A stretch of DNA of 64,000 bases, from contig JBEGVB010000052.1 of assembly GCA_041178545.1 (NCBI GenBank), forward strand, positions 45,276 to 109,275, given 5' to 3'. A program made the position numbers and the translations under genes. Origin of the DNA: JBEATZ01 sp041178545. Its GTDB lineage: Bacteria > Planctomycetota > UBA1135 > UBA2386. The stretch's first letter is position 1; every line of letters starts with the position of its first letter. Below the pieces are notes generated by a model that saw nothing but the letters and a program-made list of their open reading frames with translations, searched no databases and had not been told where the DNA came from. This document shows positions 25,577 to 34,227 of the stretch, piece after piece.

Positions 25577-26899
25577 TCAGCGGGGCTGCAGCTCCAGTGC
25601 GACCTCGGCCGGGAAGGCCAGCCGGGGGTCACCTCGTTCCACCAGGGTGCGGACCAGGGTGGCAAGGGTGCGTCGGGCGCGCACCAGCTCGCGGGTCTTG
25701 CCGTTGACCACGACTTCCAGGGGTTGGTCGAGGTCCACCATGCCATCGGCAAGACGGACGCGCACCGTGCCCTTCTCGGCCGGCACCCGGCCGGACCCGT
25801 CGGCGCCGTTGCGCCAGGCCTCCAGCTCGACCCGGTTGCCACGGATGCGGGCATCGAGGTGCAGGGGCTGGTCGGTGGGGACCTCGGGCAACTCGAGCCA
25901 GTACTGCTGGAGCGCGACACGGGTGTGGAAGGGGCGGACCACCCAGCACACGCGGTCCGGGTGCGGGTTGCGCACCTTGGTGGCAAGCCACTCCGGGCCG
26001 GGGCGGTAGTCGATGCCGTGCCCTCGGCCTGGCTGCACGGCAAGGACGTGGTCGAACCCGCCGCGGTCCGCCTCGTGCAGCTTCGCCAGTTGGTCCCCCA
26101 TGCGGCGGGCGAGCCCCACGCGGTCGAACATCGTGTCGCGTTCGCCAATGTCGATGCGCACGGCGACGTTGCGCATGTTCTCGACGGGCGAGGTGTCGAG
26201 CGGCTCGGCAGCGGCCATGCCGTTGCAGGCGGCAAAACGGTCGGGTCGGTTCCCTGCGAAACGAATCGCACCGTAGCCGCCCTCACTGATGCCCAGCAGG
26301 TAGACGCGGTCTGGGTCGACGTCGTGGAACAGGATGGCCTGCCGCACCACGTCCTCGAACGCCTCCTGGTTGTGGTCGAACCACCAGCGCCCCTGCCGGT
26401 CGTCGGCCATGCGGGGAACGAAGTAGAGCCCGGGCGAGGGGTACAACTTCTCGACGAGGCGTTGCTGCGCCTTCCACTCGCCCGTGTTCACCGACCACTC
26501 GTGCGGGCCGGTGGCCTTGTCGTTGCCGCCGCCACCGTGCAGGCAGACATAGAGCGGCCATCCGCCCGCCGGCCGGTCGCCCTTGGTGCGCAGCACGTAG
26601 GGGAAGGTGAAGGTGCCGACCGTCAGCATGCCGGGATCCTCGGCACCGGCGAGGCGGAGCGTCGCGTCGCCGGAGGCGCGCACGCCCTCGCGCAGTGCCT
26701 CGAGCAGCTGCGGCAGGAACTGCACGACCTGCCCCTTGGTGAGGGTGACGGAGGCACCGGGCGCGGGCTCCTTCCATGCAGCAGGCGCGGAGAGCCATGC
26801 TCGGGCTGCGGCCAGCGGATCCACTTCCTGCTGGGCACGCAGGCCTGCGAGCAGCAACACCGTGGGAAGCAGCATCCGCGCGACGGGGTGTGGCGTCAT
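25577..26899 (-). CDS. Secreted alpha/beta-hydrolase (PHB depolymerase / esterase-like)
   Basis: A 440-residue exported protein. Signal peptide about 1-22 (LLAGLRA then QQE). The hydrolase core reads GWPLYVCLHGGGGNDKAT (oxyanion region), then DRVYLLGISEGGYGAIRFA with the nucleophile Ser in GISEGG. Later IDIGERDTMFDRVG and GRGHGIDYR supply the likely Asp and His. Residues about 340-440 add a beta-rich C-terminal region of unknown role. The family cleaves esters of polymers or carbohydrates; the substrate is not clear. The ATG start gives the signal peptide. Confidence 0.72.
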   Translation of the reverse strand: MTPHPVARMLLPTVLLLAGLRAQQEVDPLAAARAWLSAPAAWKEPAPGASVTLTKGQVVQFLPQLLEALREGVRASGDATLRLAGAEDPGMLTVGTFTFPYVLRTKGDRPAGGWPLYVCLHGGGGNDKATGPHEWSVNTGEWKAQQRLVEKLYPSPGLYFVPRMADDRQGRWWFDHNQEAFEDVVRQAILFHDVDPDRVYLLGISEGGYGAIRFAGNRPDRFAACNGMAAAEPLDTSPVENMRNVAVRIDIGERDTMFDRVGLARRMGDQLAKLHEADRGGFDHVLAVQPGRGHGIDYRPGPEWLATKVRNPHPDRVCWVVRPFHTRVALQQYWLELPEVPTDQPLHLDARIRGNRVELEAWRNGADGSGRVPAEKGTVRVRLADGMVDLDQPLEVVVNGKTRELVRARRTLATLVRTLVERGDPRLAFPAEVALELQPR

Positions 26900-26938
26900 G
26901 CCCGCATCGAACCCGCCGCGTGCCCGGGGGAACAGGGC

Positions 26939-28444
26939 TCAGTACCGGAGGGTTGCGATGCCGTGCACGAGCAGCACCAGGCCCATGCCGGTCACGATGG
27001 CCGCATTGACCGCATCGCCGACCGAACGCGTCGACGGCTTTGGCCCGCTCGCGAGGAACCAGGTCGAGACGGCAACGAGCCAGCCCGAGACCAGCGAGGT
27101 GGCCAGCACGGCCTGCAGGTCGGAACCGGCGAGCTGCGAGGTGAAGTGCCGGATCCATCCCTCGAACGAGAGGCCCAGGGCGAGCCGGGCCGCGAACCAA
27201 GCAGCAAGCGAACCGCTCACCAGGGCCACTCCGGTCACGACGGGGAGGGCTGCGGTCATGCCCCAGACCATCGGCACCAACAACCGGTCGGCAGGGTGGA
27301 GACCGAGCACGCGCAGCGCGTCGACCTGCCGGGTGCGCACCATCGCGCCAAGGCGGGCTGCGTTGCCTGCTGCCATGCGGGCGACGAAGAACAGCCCCGC
27401 GAGCAACGGCAGGAGGACGGCAACCAGCACCTTGCCGGTGCCGCCGAGGACCGCACCGGAAAAGGCGCCCTCGACCGGGTTGTTGCGCAGCGCGAACCAG
27501 GCGGCGAGTCCACCCACCACCGCGCCGCCGAGGGCCGTGAAGGGAGCCGCGGCCAACGCGTGCTGTGCCACCGAACGCAGGGCAAGGCCTGGTTCTCGCG
27601 GTGCGATGCGGAACAGACTGTCCTGGACGGCCTCGAGCAGTGCCGCGCACTGGAGCAGCAGGTTGCGGCCGTGCTGCAGCGCGTCGTCGGGAGGTTCCGT
27701 CGGTGCTGCTGTGCGAGGCGCTGCAGCCCGAGTGGGAAGCGCTGCGCCGGGCGGCAGCAGCTCGAGACTGCGACGGTTGCCGTCGAGCCAGAGCGTTCCG
27801 TCGTGGAGGCCCGCGAAGGCATCGTGGTCGTGGGTCACCACCAGTGTGCTGCACCCAGCCCTGCGGTCGTGCGCGTCGCGCAGCAGTTGGGCCACCGACC
27901 GTGCCGCCGTGGGGTCGAGTCCGGACGTGGGCTCGTCGCACAACAGCACCTCGGGCTCCGTGGCGAGCGCGCGGGCCACGGCAAGGCGCTTGCGCATGCC
28001 GCCGGAGAGCACGTCGCATGAGGGCGGAACAGGGTCGAGCCCGGCCTGGGCCAGGAAACCGACCGCCAGCTGCGCCGACCTGCCTGCGGTGCGCAGGGCC
28101 AGCTCCACGTTCTGGCGCGGCGTGAGTTCGTCGAACAGTCCTTCGTCCTGCAGCACCGCGGCAACCCTGCTGCGCAGGGCATGCGGATACGGCCCTGCGA
28201 GGTCGGCACCGAGCAACTGGATGCGGCCCTCGACCCTTGGCTCGACCTCGCGCGCCTCGACGAGCCCGGCAAGGAGCCGCAGCAGCGACGACTTGCCGCC
28301 GCCACTGGTGCCGCAGAGCAGGAAGAAACCTCCACGGGGCAGGGTGAGGGTGACGTCGCGGAGCAGGTGGGGTCCGCTGGAGCCACTGCGGTGCGCGAGG
28401 CCGAAACCGCGCAGGGCGAGGAACGGCTCGACGGGTGCGTTCAC
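26939..28444 (-). CDS. Fused MlaF-MlaE ABC lipid transporter (ATPase-permease)
   Basis: A 501-residue fusion. Residues about 10-230 are an MlaF-type ATPase: Walker A GTSGGGKSS (Lys51), signature DVLSGGMRKR, Walker B VLLCDEPTSGLD (Glu171) and the switch VVTHDHD. Residues about 255-501 are an MlaE-type permease with about five or six membrane helices (ALGGAVVGGLAAWFAL, VRTRQVDALRVLGLHPADRLLVP). In most bacteria these are separate proteins. The GTG start overlaps the stop of the MCE gene (GTGA). The pair should move lipids between inner and outer membrane; direction is unknown. Confidence 0.82.
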   Translation of the reverse strand: MNAPVEPFLALRGFGLAHRSGSSGPHLLRDVTLTLPRGGFFLLCGTSGGGKSSLLRLLAGLVEAREVEPRVEGRIQLLGADLAGPYPHALRSRVAAVLQDEGLFDELTPRQNVELALRTAGRSAQLAVGFLAQAGLDPVPPSCDVLSGGMRKRLAVARALATEPEVLLCDEPTSGLDPTAARSVAQLLRDAHDRRAGCSTLVVTHDHDAFAGLHDGTLWLDGNRRSLELLPPGAALPTRAAAPRTAAPTEPPDDALQHGRNLLLQCAALLEAVQDSLFRIAPREPGLALRSVAQHALAAAPFTALGGAVVGGLAAWFALRNNPVEGAFSGAVLGGTGKVLVAVLLPLLAGLFFVARMAAGNAARLGAMVRTRQVDALRVLGLHPADRLLVPMVWGMTAALPVVTGVALVSGSLAAWFAARLALGLSFEGWIRHFTSQLAGSDLQAVLATSLVSGWLVAVSTWFLASGPKPSTRSVGDAVNAAIVTGMGLVLLVHGIATLRY

Positions 28445-29919
28445 GGGGCAGGACGCAGGTCGTTGGGCACGAGGGAGAGTGGCACCACGGTGCCAGCCCG
28501 CGATCGCGGACCCTGCTGGCCGAGCAGGCCGTGCACGACGTCACCCGCACGGAGCACCGCGCCCACCCAAGGCTCCTTCGCGTCGAGCACCATGCCCGCC
28601 TGGAACAGCACGGGTGCGTCCCCTGCGCGCTCGTAGTACTCGGCGGCCTCGGGCTTCGGCGGGTCGAAGTCCAGCAGGGTGGCAGGAGTGCCGCGCACGG
28701 TCCCGGCAGCAGCCTCCAGCACCAAGAGGCACAGGTCCTCGCCACCGGGCGCAACCCACACACGGCCGGCGCGCAACACACGGCCGTCGCCGAGCAAGAC
28801 CTTGGTCTGCTCCGAGCGGATGTCCGGCTCGCGGTCGAGGGCATCGCGTTCGGTGTACGAGGCGTCGGCCACGCTCCGCGTCGTGGCCACCACCGCGCGA
28901 CCGCCGCGGTCGACGTACAGGATCCCATTGCCCTCGCAGAGCAGGTCGTCGTCTGGCGTCCAGAAGTCGTGCTCCACCGCAGAGTAGGAGATGCGCACGA
29001 GCTGGAGCGGGCTGCTGGTTGCCTGCGCGGCAGCTGGGACAGGTGCCAGGGCCGATTCGGGAACCGTCTCTGCATCGAGGTCCGGGCGGGTTGCCGACGC
29101 AATGGCGCGGAAACCGTCTTCCACCGGCAAGCCACTGCCGGCAGGCGAGTGGTAATTCACGAACGGCGTGAGGATCGCGGACACGTCTGCAAGCGAGAAG
29201 CCACTCAGCAGGGCGCCTGTCACCGTGGGGCGTGCGACCCAGAAGCGACTGCGCTCGGCCACCGTCGCGCGGTGGGAGCGCACCACCCGGAGTGTCGCGA
29301 CGACGTGTGTCCCGTCCGCTGCGAGCGCGAGGGAACGCACCTCCCCGGTGCGGATGCCGCGGAACTGCACGGGCGAGCCCGGTTGCAGGCCATGGTTCTC
29401 CGGCAGGAGCAACTCCATCACGAGGTCACCGGGCTGCAGCGGGTCCATGGCCACGCTGCGTGCGAACTCGGGCGGCTGGTCGACGCCCGCCACCACGGCA
29501 CCGGGCTCGAGCTGGGTGCCGCCAGGGGCTTCACCTGCAGGTGACAACATCGCCACGTAGGCGTCGCGCACCAGCGTGTCGAGGCCGCTGACCCCGGAGC
29601 CAAGACCCTCGAAGCGTGGGCTGACGATCCAGAACACGGTGTCGACGCGGGCCAGGTGCACGGCATCGTGCTGCAGCAGCAACCGTGTGGTGGCCCGGGT
29701 CCCGTCCGCACTGACGGCCACGGACAGCACGGTGCCCACGCGAACGCCACGGCAGCGCACGTCGGCACCACCGCGCAACCCGCGTGCGTCCGCGAACTCG
29801 ACGGAGACCTGGAAGCCCTCGTTGGCAGGGGCGTCTCCCAGTCCGCGCCAGAGCCAGGCGCCGCCGAGGACGGCGGCGACCAGCATGAGGATCCCGTTCA
29901 GGTAGCGAAGGCCGTGCAT
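28441..29919 (-). CDS. MlaD/PqiB-like protein with two MCE domains
   Basis: A 492-residue membrane-anchored lipid-binding protein. One membrane helix (about 6-24) is followed by MCE domain 1 (VSVEFADARGLRGGADVRCRGVRVG, split in the text by strands; about 32-120) and MCE domain 2 (LPENHGLQPGSPVQFRGIRTGEV; about 150-245). A further about 200 residues after position 290 look beta-rich and match nothing I recognise. The ATG at 29919 is chosen because GGAGAG lies 6 bases upstream; a GTG at 29940 is possible. It is coupled to the MlaFE fusion and follows gyrB by 31 bp. Confidence 0.8.
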   Translation of the reverse strand: MHGLRYLNGILMLVAAVLGGAWLWRGLGDAPANEGFQVSVEFADARGLRGGADVRCRGVRVGTVLSVAVSADGTRATTRLLLQHDAVHLARVDTVFWIVSPRFEGLGSGVSGLDTLVRDAYVAMLSPAGEAPGGTQLEPGAVVAGVDQPPEFARSVAMDPLQPGDLVMELLLPENHGLQPGSPVQFRGIRTGEVRSLALAADGTHVVATLRVVRSHRATVAERSRFWVARPTVTGALLSGFSLADVSAILTPFVNYHSPAGSGLPVEDGFRAIASATRPDLDAETVPESALAPVPAAAQATSSPLQLVRISYSAVEHDFWTPDDDLLCEGNGILYVDRGGRAVVATTRSVADASYTERDALDREPDIRSEQTKVLLGDGRVLRAGRVWVAPGGEDLCLLVLEAAAGTVRGTPATLLDFDPPKPEAAEYYERAGDAPVLFQAGMVLDAKEPWVGAVLRAGDVVHGLLGQQGPRSRAGTVVPLSLVPNDLRPAP

Positions 29920-29950
29920 GGACTCTCCATGCGCCCCCACCGCAGCGGAC

Positions 29951-32392
29951 TCACAGGTCCAGGTTGGTGGCCTCGAGCGCGTGTTTCTCGATGAACTCTC
30001 GGCGCGGCTCCACGGCCGGGCCCATGAGGACGGTGAAGATCCGGTCCGCCTCCACCATGTCGCTCACGGCGACCTGGTTGAGGGTGCGCCGCGCGGAGTC
30101 CATGGTGGACTCGAAGAGTTGGGAGGGGTTCATCTCGCCCAGACCCTTGTAGCGGTAGATCTCCACGCCCTTCTCGCAGCTCTCCTGGATGAAGGCGACG
30201 GCATCGAGCAGGCTCGCAGCCTCATGGGTCTCGGTGCCGGTGACCTTCCAGCCCCCCGACTTGACCATGAGGGACTGTGGCGTCACACCGCGCTGGGCCA
30301 GCTGCTGGAGGCAGGTGCGCAGCTCGCTGCCCGCGTGCAGCGCATACACCTCGATGTCCGCCTGGTCGCGGCGGATGAGTGAGTCGGGCCCCTCGTAGAC
30401 GTTGAGTTGCTTGCCCCCACCGAGCTTCTGCAGTTCGGCGCCGAGCTGGTTCTCGGTGTCGAGGAACTTGGCCTCCCCACGGTGGCGCACGAAGTAGGCG
30501 GGCGGGTCGTAGTTGGGGAGTGCTGCAGCCAGGGCCCACTCCCAGAACGGCACCGTTGCGTCGATGGGGAGCTTCTTCTCCACGGACTGCAGGCGGATCA
30601 CCATGTCGAGCAGCTCGCGCAGCTCCTTGCCGCGGTAGAGCTTGCCGGTCGGGCTCGTCAGCTCGGTCGCGCCGAGACCGAGTTCTGCCATGATCGCGAC
30701 CTTCTCCGCCTCGTCGATTGCGTAGCGCATCGTCTTGCCCTTCTCGATGCGGTAGAGCGGCGGCTGCGCCACGTACACGTGGCCGCGCTTCACGAGCTCG
30801 GGCATCTTCCGGTAGAAGAGCGTGAGCAGCAGGGTGCGGATGTGGCTGCCGTCCACGTCTGCGTCGGTCATGATGATGACCTTGCCGTAGCGCAGCTTCT
30901 CGACGTCGAACTCCTCGGTGAGGAAGCCCGTCCCGATCGCGCTCACGATGGCCTGCACCTCCTCGTGGTCGAGGATGTTGTCCACCGGCGCCTTCTCCAC
31001 GTTCAGGATCTTGCCGCGGAGGGCGAGGATCGCCTGGTGCGCCATGCGGCCCTGCTTGGCGGTGCCACCTGCGGAGTCACCCTCGACGAGGAACAACTCG
31101 GCCTGGTCGCGTGGCGTGCCCTTCTGGCAGTCAGCCAGCTTGGCCGGGAGCCCACCGCTCTCCAGCGCCGACTTGCGACGCACGAGGTCGCGGGCCTTGC
31201 GAGCTGCCTCGCGCGCGCGGAGCGCGTCCAGCACCTTGTTGAAGATGCCGCGTGCCGTGGCCGGCGTCTCCTCGAAGGCCGTGCGCAACCCGTCGCCCAC
31301 GATGGTCTCGACGATCGACTGCACCTCGCGGTTGCCGAGCTTGATCTTGGTCTGGCTCTCGAACTGAGGGTCGGGGACCTTCACCGAGATCACCGCGGCA
31401 AGACCCTCCTTGAAGTCCTCACCGGAGGGCACCGGGTCCTTCTCCTTGAGGACCTTCTCGGTGCGCGCCCAGTTGTTGAGGGCGCGCGTCAGTGCCGTGC
31501 GGAAACCGACCAGGTGTGTGCCACCCTCGATCGTGTTGATGTTGTTGACGAAGCTGAAGACGGTCTCGTTGTAGCCGTCGTTGTACTGCAGGGCGATTTC
31601 GACGACGTAGACCTTGTTCGGGTCCTCCGACGAGGGCACTTCCTTGTGGATGTAGAGGACGTCCTTGTGCACCGCCTCCTTGCCGCGGTTGAGGTCGCGC
31701 ACGAACTCGCGCATGCCGTCCGGGAAGCAGAACTCCTCGTGCTTGTCGGTTCGCTCGTCGGTGAGCGTGATGCGGAAGCCGGTCTGGCCCATCAGGTACG
31801 CGAGTTCGCGCAAGCGCTTGCGGAGTACGTCGTAGTTGAACTCCGTGACCTCCATCACCTGTGGGTCGGCCTTGAAGCGCACCGTCGTGCCGGTGCCCTC
31901 GGTCTTGCCGATCACCATGAGCTCGCTGGCCTTGTCGCCGCGCGAGTACGTCTGCCGGTGGACCTTGCCCTCGCGGTGCACCTCGACCTCGAAGTACTCG
32001 GAGAGTGCGTTCACCACTGAGATGCCGACGCCGTGCAGGCCGCCGGACACCTTGTAGCTGTTCTTGTCGAACTTGCCGCCGGAGTGCAGCTTGGTGAGGA
32101 TCACCTCGAGTGCGGGCATGCCGCTCTCGTGCATGTCGACCGGGATGCCGCGGCCGTCGTCGCGGACGCTGAGCGACCCGTCCTTGTGCACGCGCACGTC
32201 GACCTTGGAGGCGCGCCCTGCAAGGGCCTCGTCCACCGAGTTGTCGACGATCTCCCACACGAGGTGGTGCAGGCCCTTGGGCCCGGTGTCGCCGATGTAC
32301 ATCGCCGGCCGCTTGCGGACCGCGTCGAGTCCCTCGAGGACCTTGATGGAACTGGCGTCGTAGCGCTGCTGGCTTGGGTTCTGTTCAGACAT
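29951..32392 (-). CDS. gyrB: DNA gyrase subunit B
   Basis: ATPase subunit of gyrase, 813 residues. GHKL ATPase motifs EIVDNSVDEALAG, VRDDGRGIPVD and SGGLHGVGISVVNAL are intact. The TOPRIM part shows LVEGDSAGGTAKQGR and MTDADVDGSHIRTLLLT, and the tail has YRYKGLGEMNPSQL. The start overlaps dciA by 8 bp, so the two are coupled. The order dnaA-dnaN-dciA-gyrB on one strand is the standard origin-proximal arrangement, with an extra ORF between dnaA and dnaN. gyrA is not in the window. Confidence 0.97.
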   Translation of the reverse strand: MSEQNPSQQRYDASSIKVLEGLDAVRKRPAMYIGDTGPKGLHHLVWEIVDNSVDEALAGRASKVDVRVHKDGSLSVRDDGRGIPVDMHESGMPALEVILTKLHSGGKFDKNSYKVSGGLHGVGISVVNALSEYFEVEVHREGKVHRQTYSRGDKASELMVIGKTEGTGTTVRFKADPQVMEVTEFNYDVLRKRLRELAYLMGQTGFRITLTDERTDKHEEFCFPDGMREFVRDLNRGKEAVHKDVLYIHKEVPSSEDPNKVYVVEIALQYNDGYNETVFSFVNNINTIEGGTHLVGFRTALTRALNNWARTEKVLKEKDPVPSGEDFKEGLAAVISVKVPDPQFESQTKIKLGNREVQSIVETIVGDGLRTAFEETPATARGIFNKVLDALRAREAARKARDLVRRKSALESGGLPAKLADCQKGTPRDQAELFLVEGDSAGGTAKQGRMAHQAILALRGKILNVEKAPVDNILDHEEVQAIVSAIGTGFLTEEFDVEKLRYGKVIIMTDADVDGSHIRTLLLTLFYRKMPELVKRGHVYVAQPPLYRIEKGKTMRYAIDEAEKVAIMAELGLGATELTSPTGKLYRGKELRELLDMVIRLQSVEKKLPIDATVPFWEWALAAALPNYDPPAYFVRHRGEAKFLDTENQLGAELQKLGGGKQLNVYEGPDSLIRRDQADIEVYALHAGSELRTCLQQLAQRGVTPQSLMVKSGGWKVTGTETHEAASLLDAVAFIQESCEKGVEIYRYKGLGEMNPSQLFESTMDSARRTLNQVAVSDMVEADRIFTVLMGPAVEPRREFIEKHALEATNLDL

Positions 32393-32687
32393 GTGCAGTA
32401 CCTCCCAGCCGGAACGCCAGCTGGGCGACCTTGCGGTCGGGAACGATCTCGTTGATGCGGAGACGGAGTTGTTCGCGGCGGAAGCCGCTCAGTTCCGCGT
32501 AGAGCGGGGCAGAGTCGACCTCGATCACGAGCTTGCCGTCGCGGAAGCTCACCACCTGGCAGTGGCTGCGCTGCCCCTCGGGCAGGACCTGGTCCAGTGC
32601 CTCCACGAACTCCGAACGGGACATCGCCTTGCCGGCCTGGCGGACGATGTTGCGCAGGAAGTCCTTGGCGTGCGCTGGATCCTTCAT
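32385..32687 (-). CDS. dciA: DUF721 protein, DciA-like helicase operator
   Basis: A 100-residue protein with the DUF721 core (VVSFRDGKLVIEVDSAPLYAELSGFRREQL, here in two parts around the central turn, then LRLRINEIVP). DciA proteins help load the replicative helicase in bacteria without DnaC/DnaI. Position between dnaN and gyrB, in place of recF, supports this assignment. The first about 40 residues are basic and probably helical. It overlaps the gyrB start by 8 bp. Confidence 0.82.
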   Translation of the reverse strand: MKDPAHAKDFLRNIVRQAGKAMSRSEFVEALDQVLPEGQRSHCQVVSFRDGKLVIEVDSAPLYAELSGFRREQLRLRINEIVPDRKVAQLAFRLGGTAHV

Positions 32688-32727
32688 GGCTGGGTTGATG
32701 CGTGTGCCGGAGTCGTGGACCGTGGGT

Positions 32728-33825
32728 TCACGAGCCGCTGATCGGCATCACGATGTAGGTGAACGTGTCGGCGAGCTTGAAGCGGGCAGGCGCCGAGTCG
32801 TCCGACATGTCGAGGCCGACGGCATCCAGGTCGGACACCCGCAGGGCCTCGAGGATGTAGTCGGGGTTGAAGTTGATGGCACCCCCGGGACCCTTGACGT
32901 CCACGTCGATCGACAGGTCGGCGCGACCGCGGCTGGAGCTCTCGGCCACGAGCCTGAGGGCCGAGTCCCCCACCTCGAAGCGGACCATCCGGATGTCGTC
33001 GGCACAGAGGATCGCTGCCTTGCGCAGGCTGCTCTCCAGCAGCGACCGTTGGATCGTGACCGTCGTGTCGCTGTGCTTCGGGATGACCCCTTCGTAGTCG
33101 GGGAAGCGCGTCTCCAGCAGCTGGCTGGTGAGCTTGACCTTGCCGAAGGCGAACTCGATCTGGTTCTCGCCCACGGCGATCTGCACCGTTTCCTTGCCGC
33201 CGTCCGGGAGTGCGCGGGCCAGCGTCGTGAGTGCCCGGATCGGGATCACGACCTTGAACTGGGTCTTGCCTGCGTCGAGGTGCTGCGAACTGATGGACAG
33301 GCGCCTGCCGTCGGTCGCCACGAGCCGCAGGATGCCCGCAGAGAGGTCGAACAGGACGCCGTTGATGGCGTACCGGGTCTCCTCGCGCGCAGCCGCAAAC
33401 GACGTTTCCTGGATCATCCGCAGCAAGCGGCCTGCGGGGATCTCCAGCTTGCTGCCGGAGGCGAACTTGCTGGGGTCAGGGAACTGTTCGGGATCCTCGC
33501 CCACCAGCGTGAACGAACCGCCGGCACTCTCGATGCGGCAGCGGTTGTCCTGGCTCTCCAGGGTCACGGTTGGGTCGGAGATCTCGCGCAGGAGTGCGGA
33601 GGTCTCGCGCGAGGGCAGGAGCAGTGCCCCGGGCTTGTTCACCTTCACCGAGTCGAGGTGGACCATCGCGGAGATCTCGAGGTCCGTGGCGAACAAGGTG
33701 ATGCCGGCCTGGTCGGCGCGGAGCAGGATGTTCTGGAGGACGGGCTTGGGGGTCTTGGAGGGCACCACCGAGCTGACGATGCCGACAGCTTCCTGGAGCT
33801 GGGTGCGGTCGCAGAGGATTTTCAT
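32728..33825 (-). CDS. dnaN: DNA polymerase III beta subunit (sliding clamp)
   Basis: The 365-residue clamp that tethers polymerase III to DNA. The N-terminus MKILCDRTQLQEAVGIVSSVVPSK, YAINGVLFDL and LVATDGRRLSI in the middle domain, and the C-terminal FTYIVMPIS are standard. All three clamp domains appear intact. It is followed after 40 bp by dciA. No good ribosome site is visible before the ATG, although the start is fixed by the family N-terminus. A 402-bp gap upstream separates it from an opposite-strand ORF rather than directly from dnaA. Confidence 0.96.
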   Translation of the reverse strand: MKILCDRTQLQEAVGIVSSVVPSKTPKPVLQNILLRADQAGITLFATDLEISAMVHLDSVKVNKPGALLLPSRETSALLREISDPTVTLESQDNRCRIESAGGSFTLVGEDPEQFPDPSKFASGSKLEIPAGRLLRMIQETSFAAAREETRYAINGVLFDLSAGILRLVATDGRRLSISSQHLDAGKTQFKVVIPIRALTTLARALPDGGKETVQIAVGENQIEFAFGKVKLTSQLLETRFPDYEGVIPKHSDTTVTIQRSLLESSLRKAAILCADDIRMVRFEVGDSALRLVAESSSRGRADLSIDVDVKGPGGAINFNPDYILEALRVSDLDAVGLDMSDDSAPARFKLADTFTYIVMPISGS

Positions 33826-34227
33826 GACGGCGCGTGTTGGTCTGACCGGACGGGTGCGAGGCAGGATCGCGGTGGAGCCAGAAGGGAGAATTCTGTGGTC
33901 CTTGAGATGAGTTCCTCATCCCACATCCTCCTGCTGTCGCAAGAGTGGAAAGCGTAGCGGGCGAAACCTCGTGGATCGACGCGGAAACCACCCCGCGCGC
34001 GCGTTTCGTGGCCTCTGCAAGTGCGTGGAAAAGCTGCGCAGAACTGCCCCCCTCAATGCACAAGTTCCACACCGGGAGGTTCCCGGTCGAACCGCGCTCC
34101 GCGTTCGTGCACGAAGCTTCCTGATGCGTCCCGAAGGAACCCGGAACTCGCCCCCGGGATCCACACGGGTCTTGTGACTCTGGACGCTTCCACGACTTGG
34201 GCCGCGCGGGAGGAGGAGGCAGGAACC
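33826..34227. other. 402-bp intergenic region, candidate replication origin
   Basis: The only long gene-free stretch in the window, between dnaN and the ORF inserted before dnaA. It holds several imperfect DnaA-box-like 9-mers: CTTTCCACT on the minus strand (33944-33952), TTTTCCACG on the minus strand (34024-34032), AGTTCCACA (34063-34071) and GGATCCACA (34157-34165). A 7-bp hairpin ACCGGGA/TCCCGGT lies at 34071-34087. No exact TTATCCACA and no clear AT-rich unwinding element are present, so origin function is only a hypothesis supported by the gene order. Confidence 0.4.
34071..34087. repeat. Hairpin in the dnaN upstream region
   Basis: ACCGGGA (34071-34077) and TCCCGGT (34081-34087) form a perfect 7-bp stem with a GGT loop. 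A further 4-bp match, GTTC (34065-34068) with GAAC (34089-34092), lies just outside it. It could be part of an origin structure or a leader hairpin for dnaN. Confidence 0.35.
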
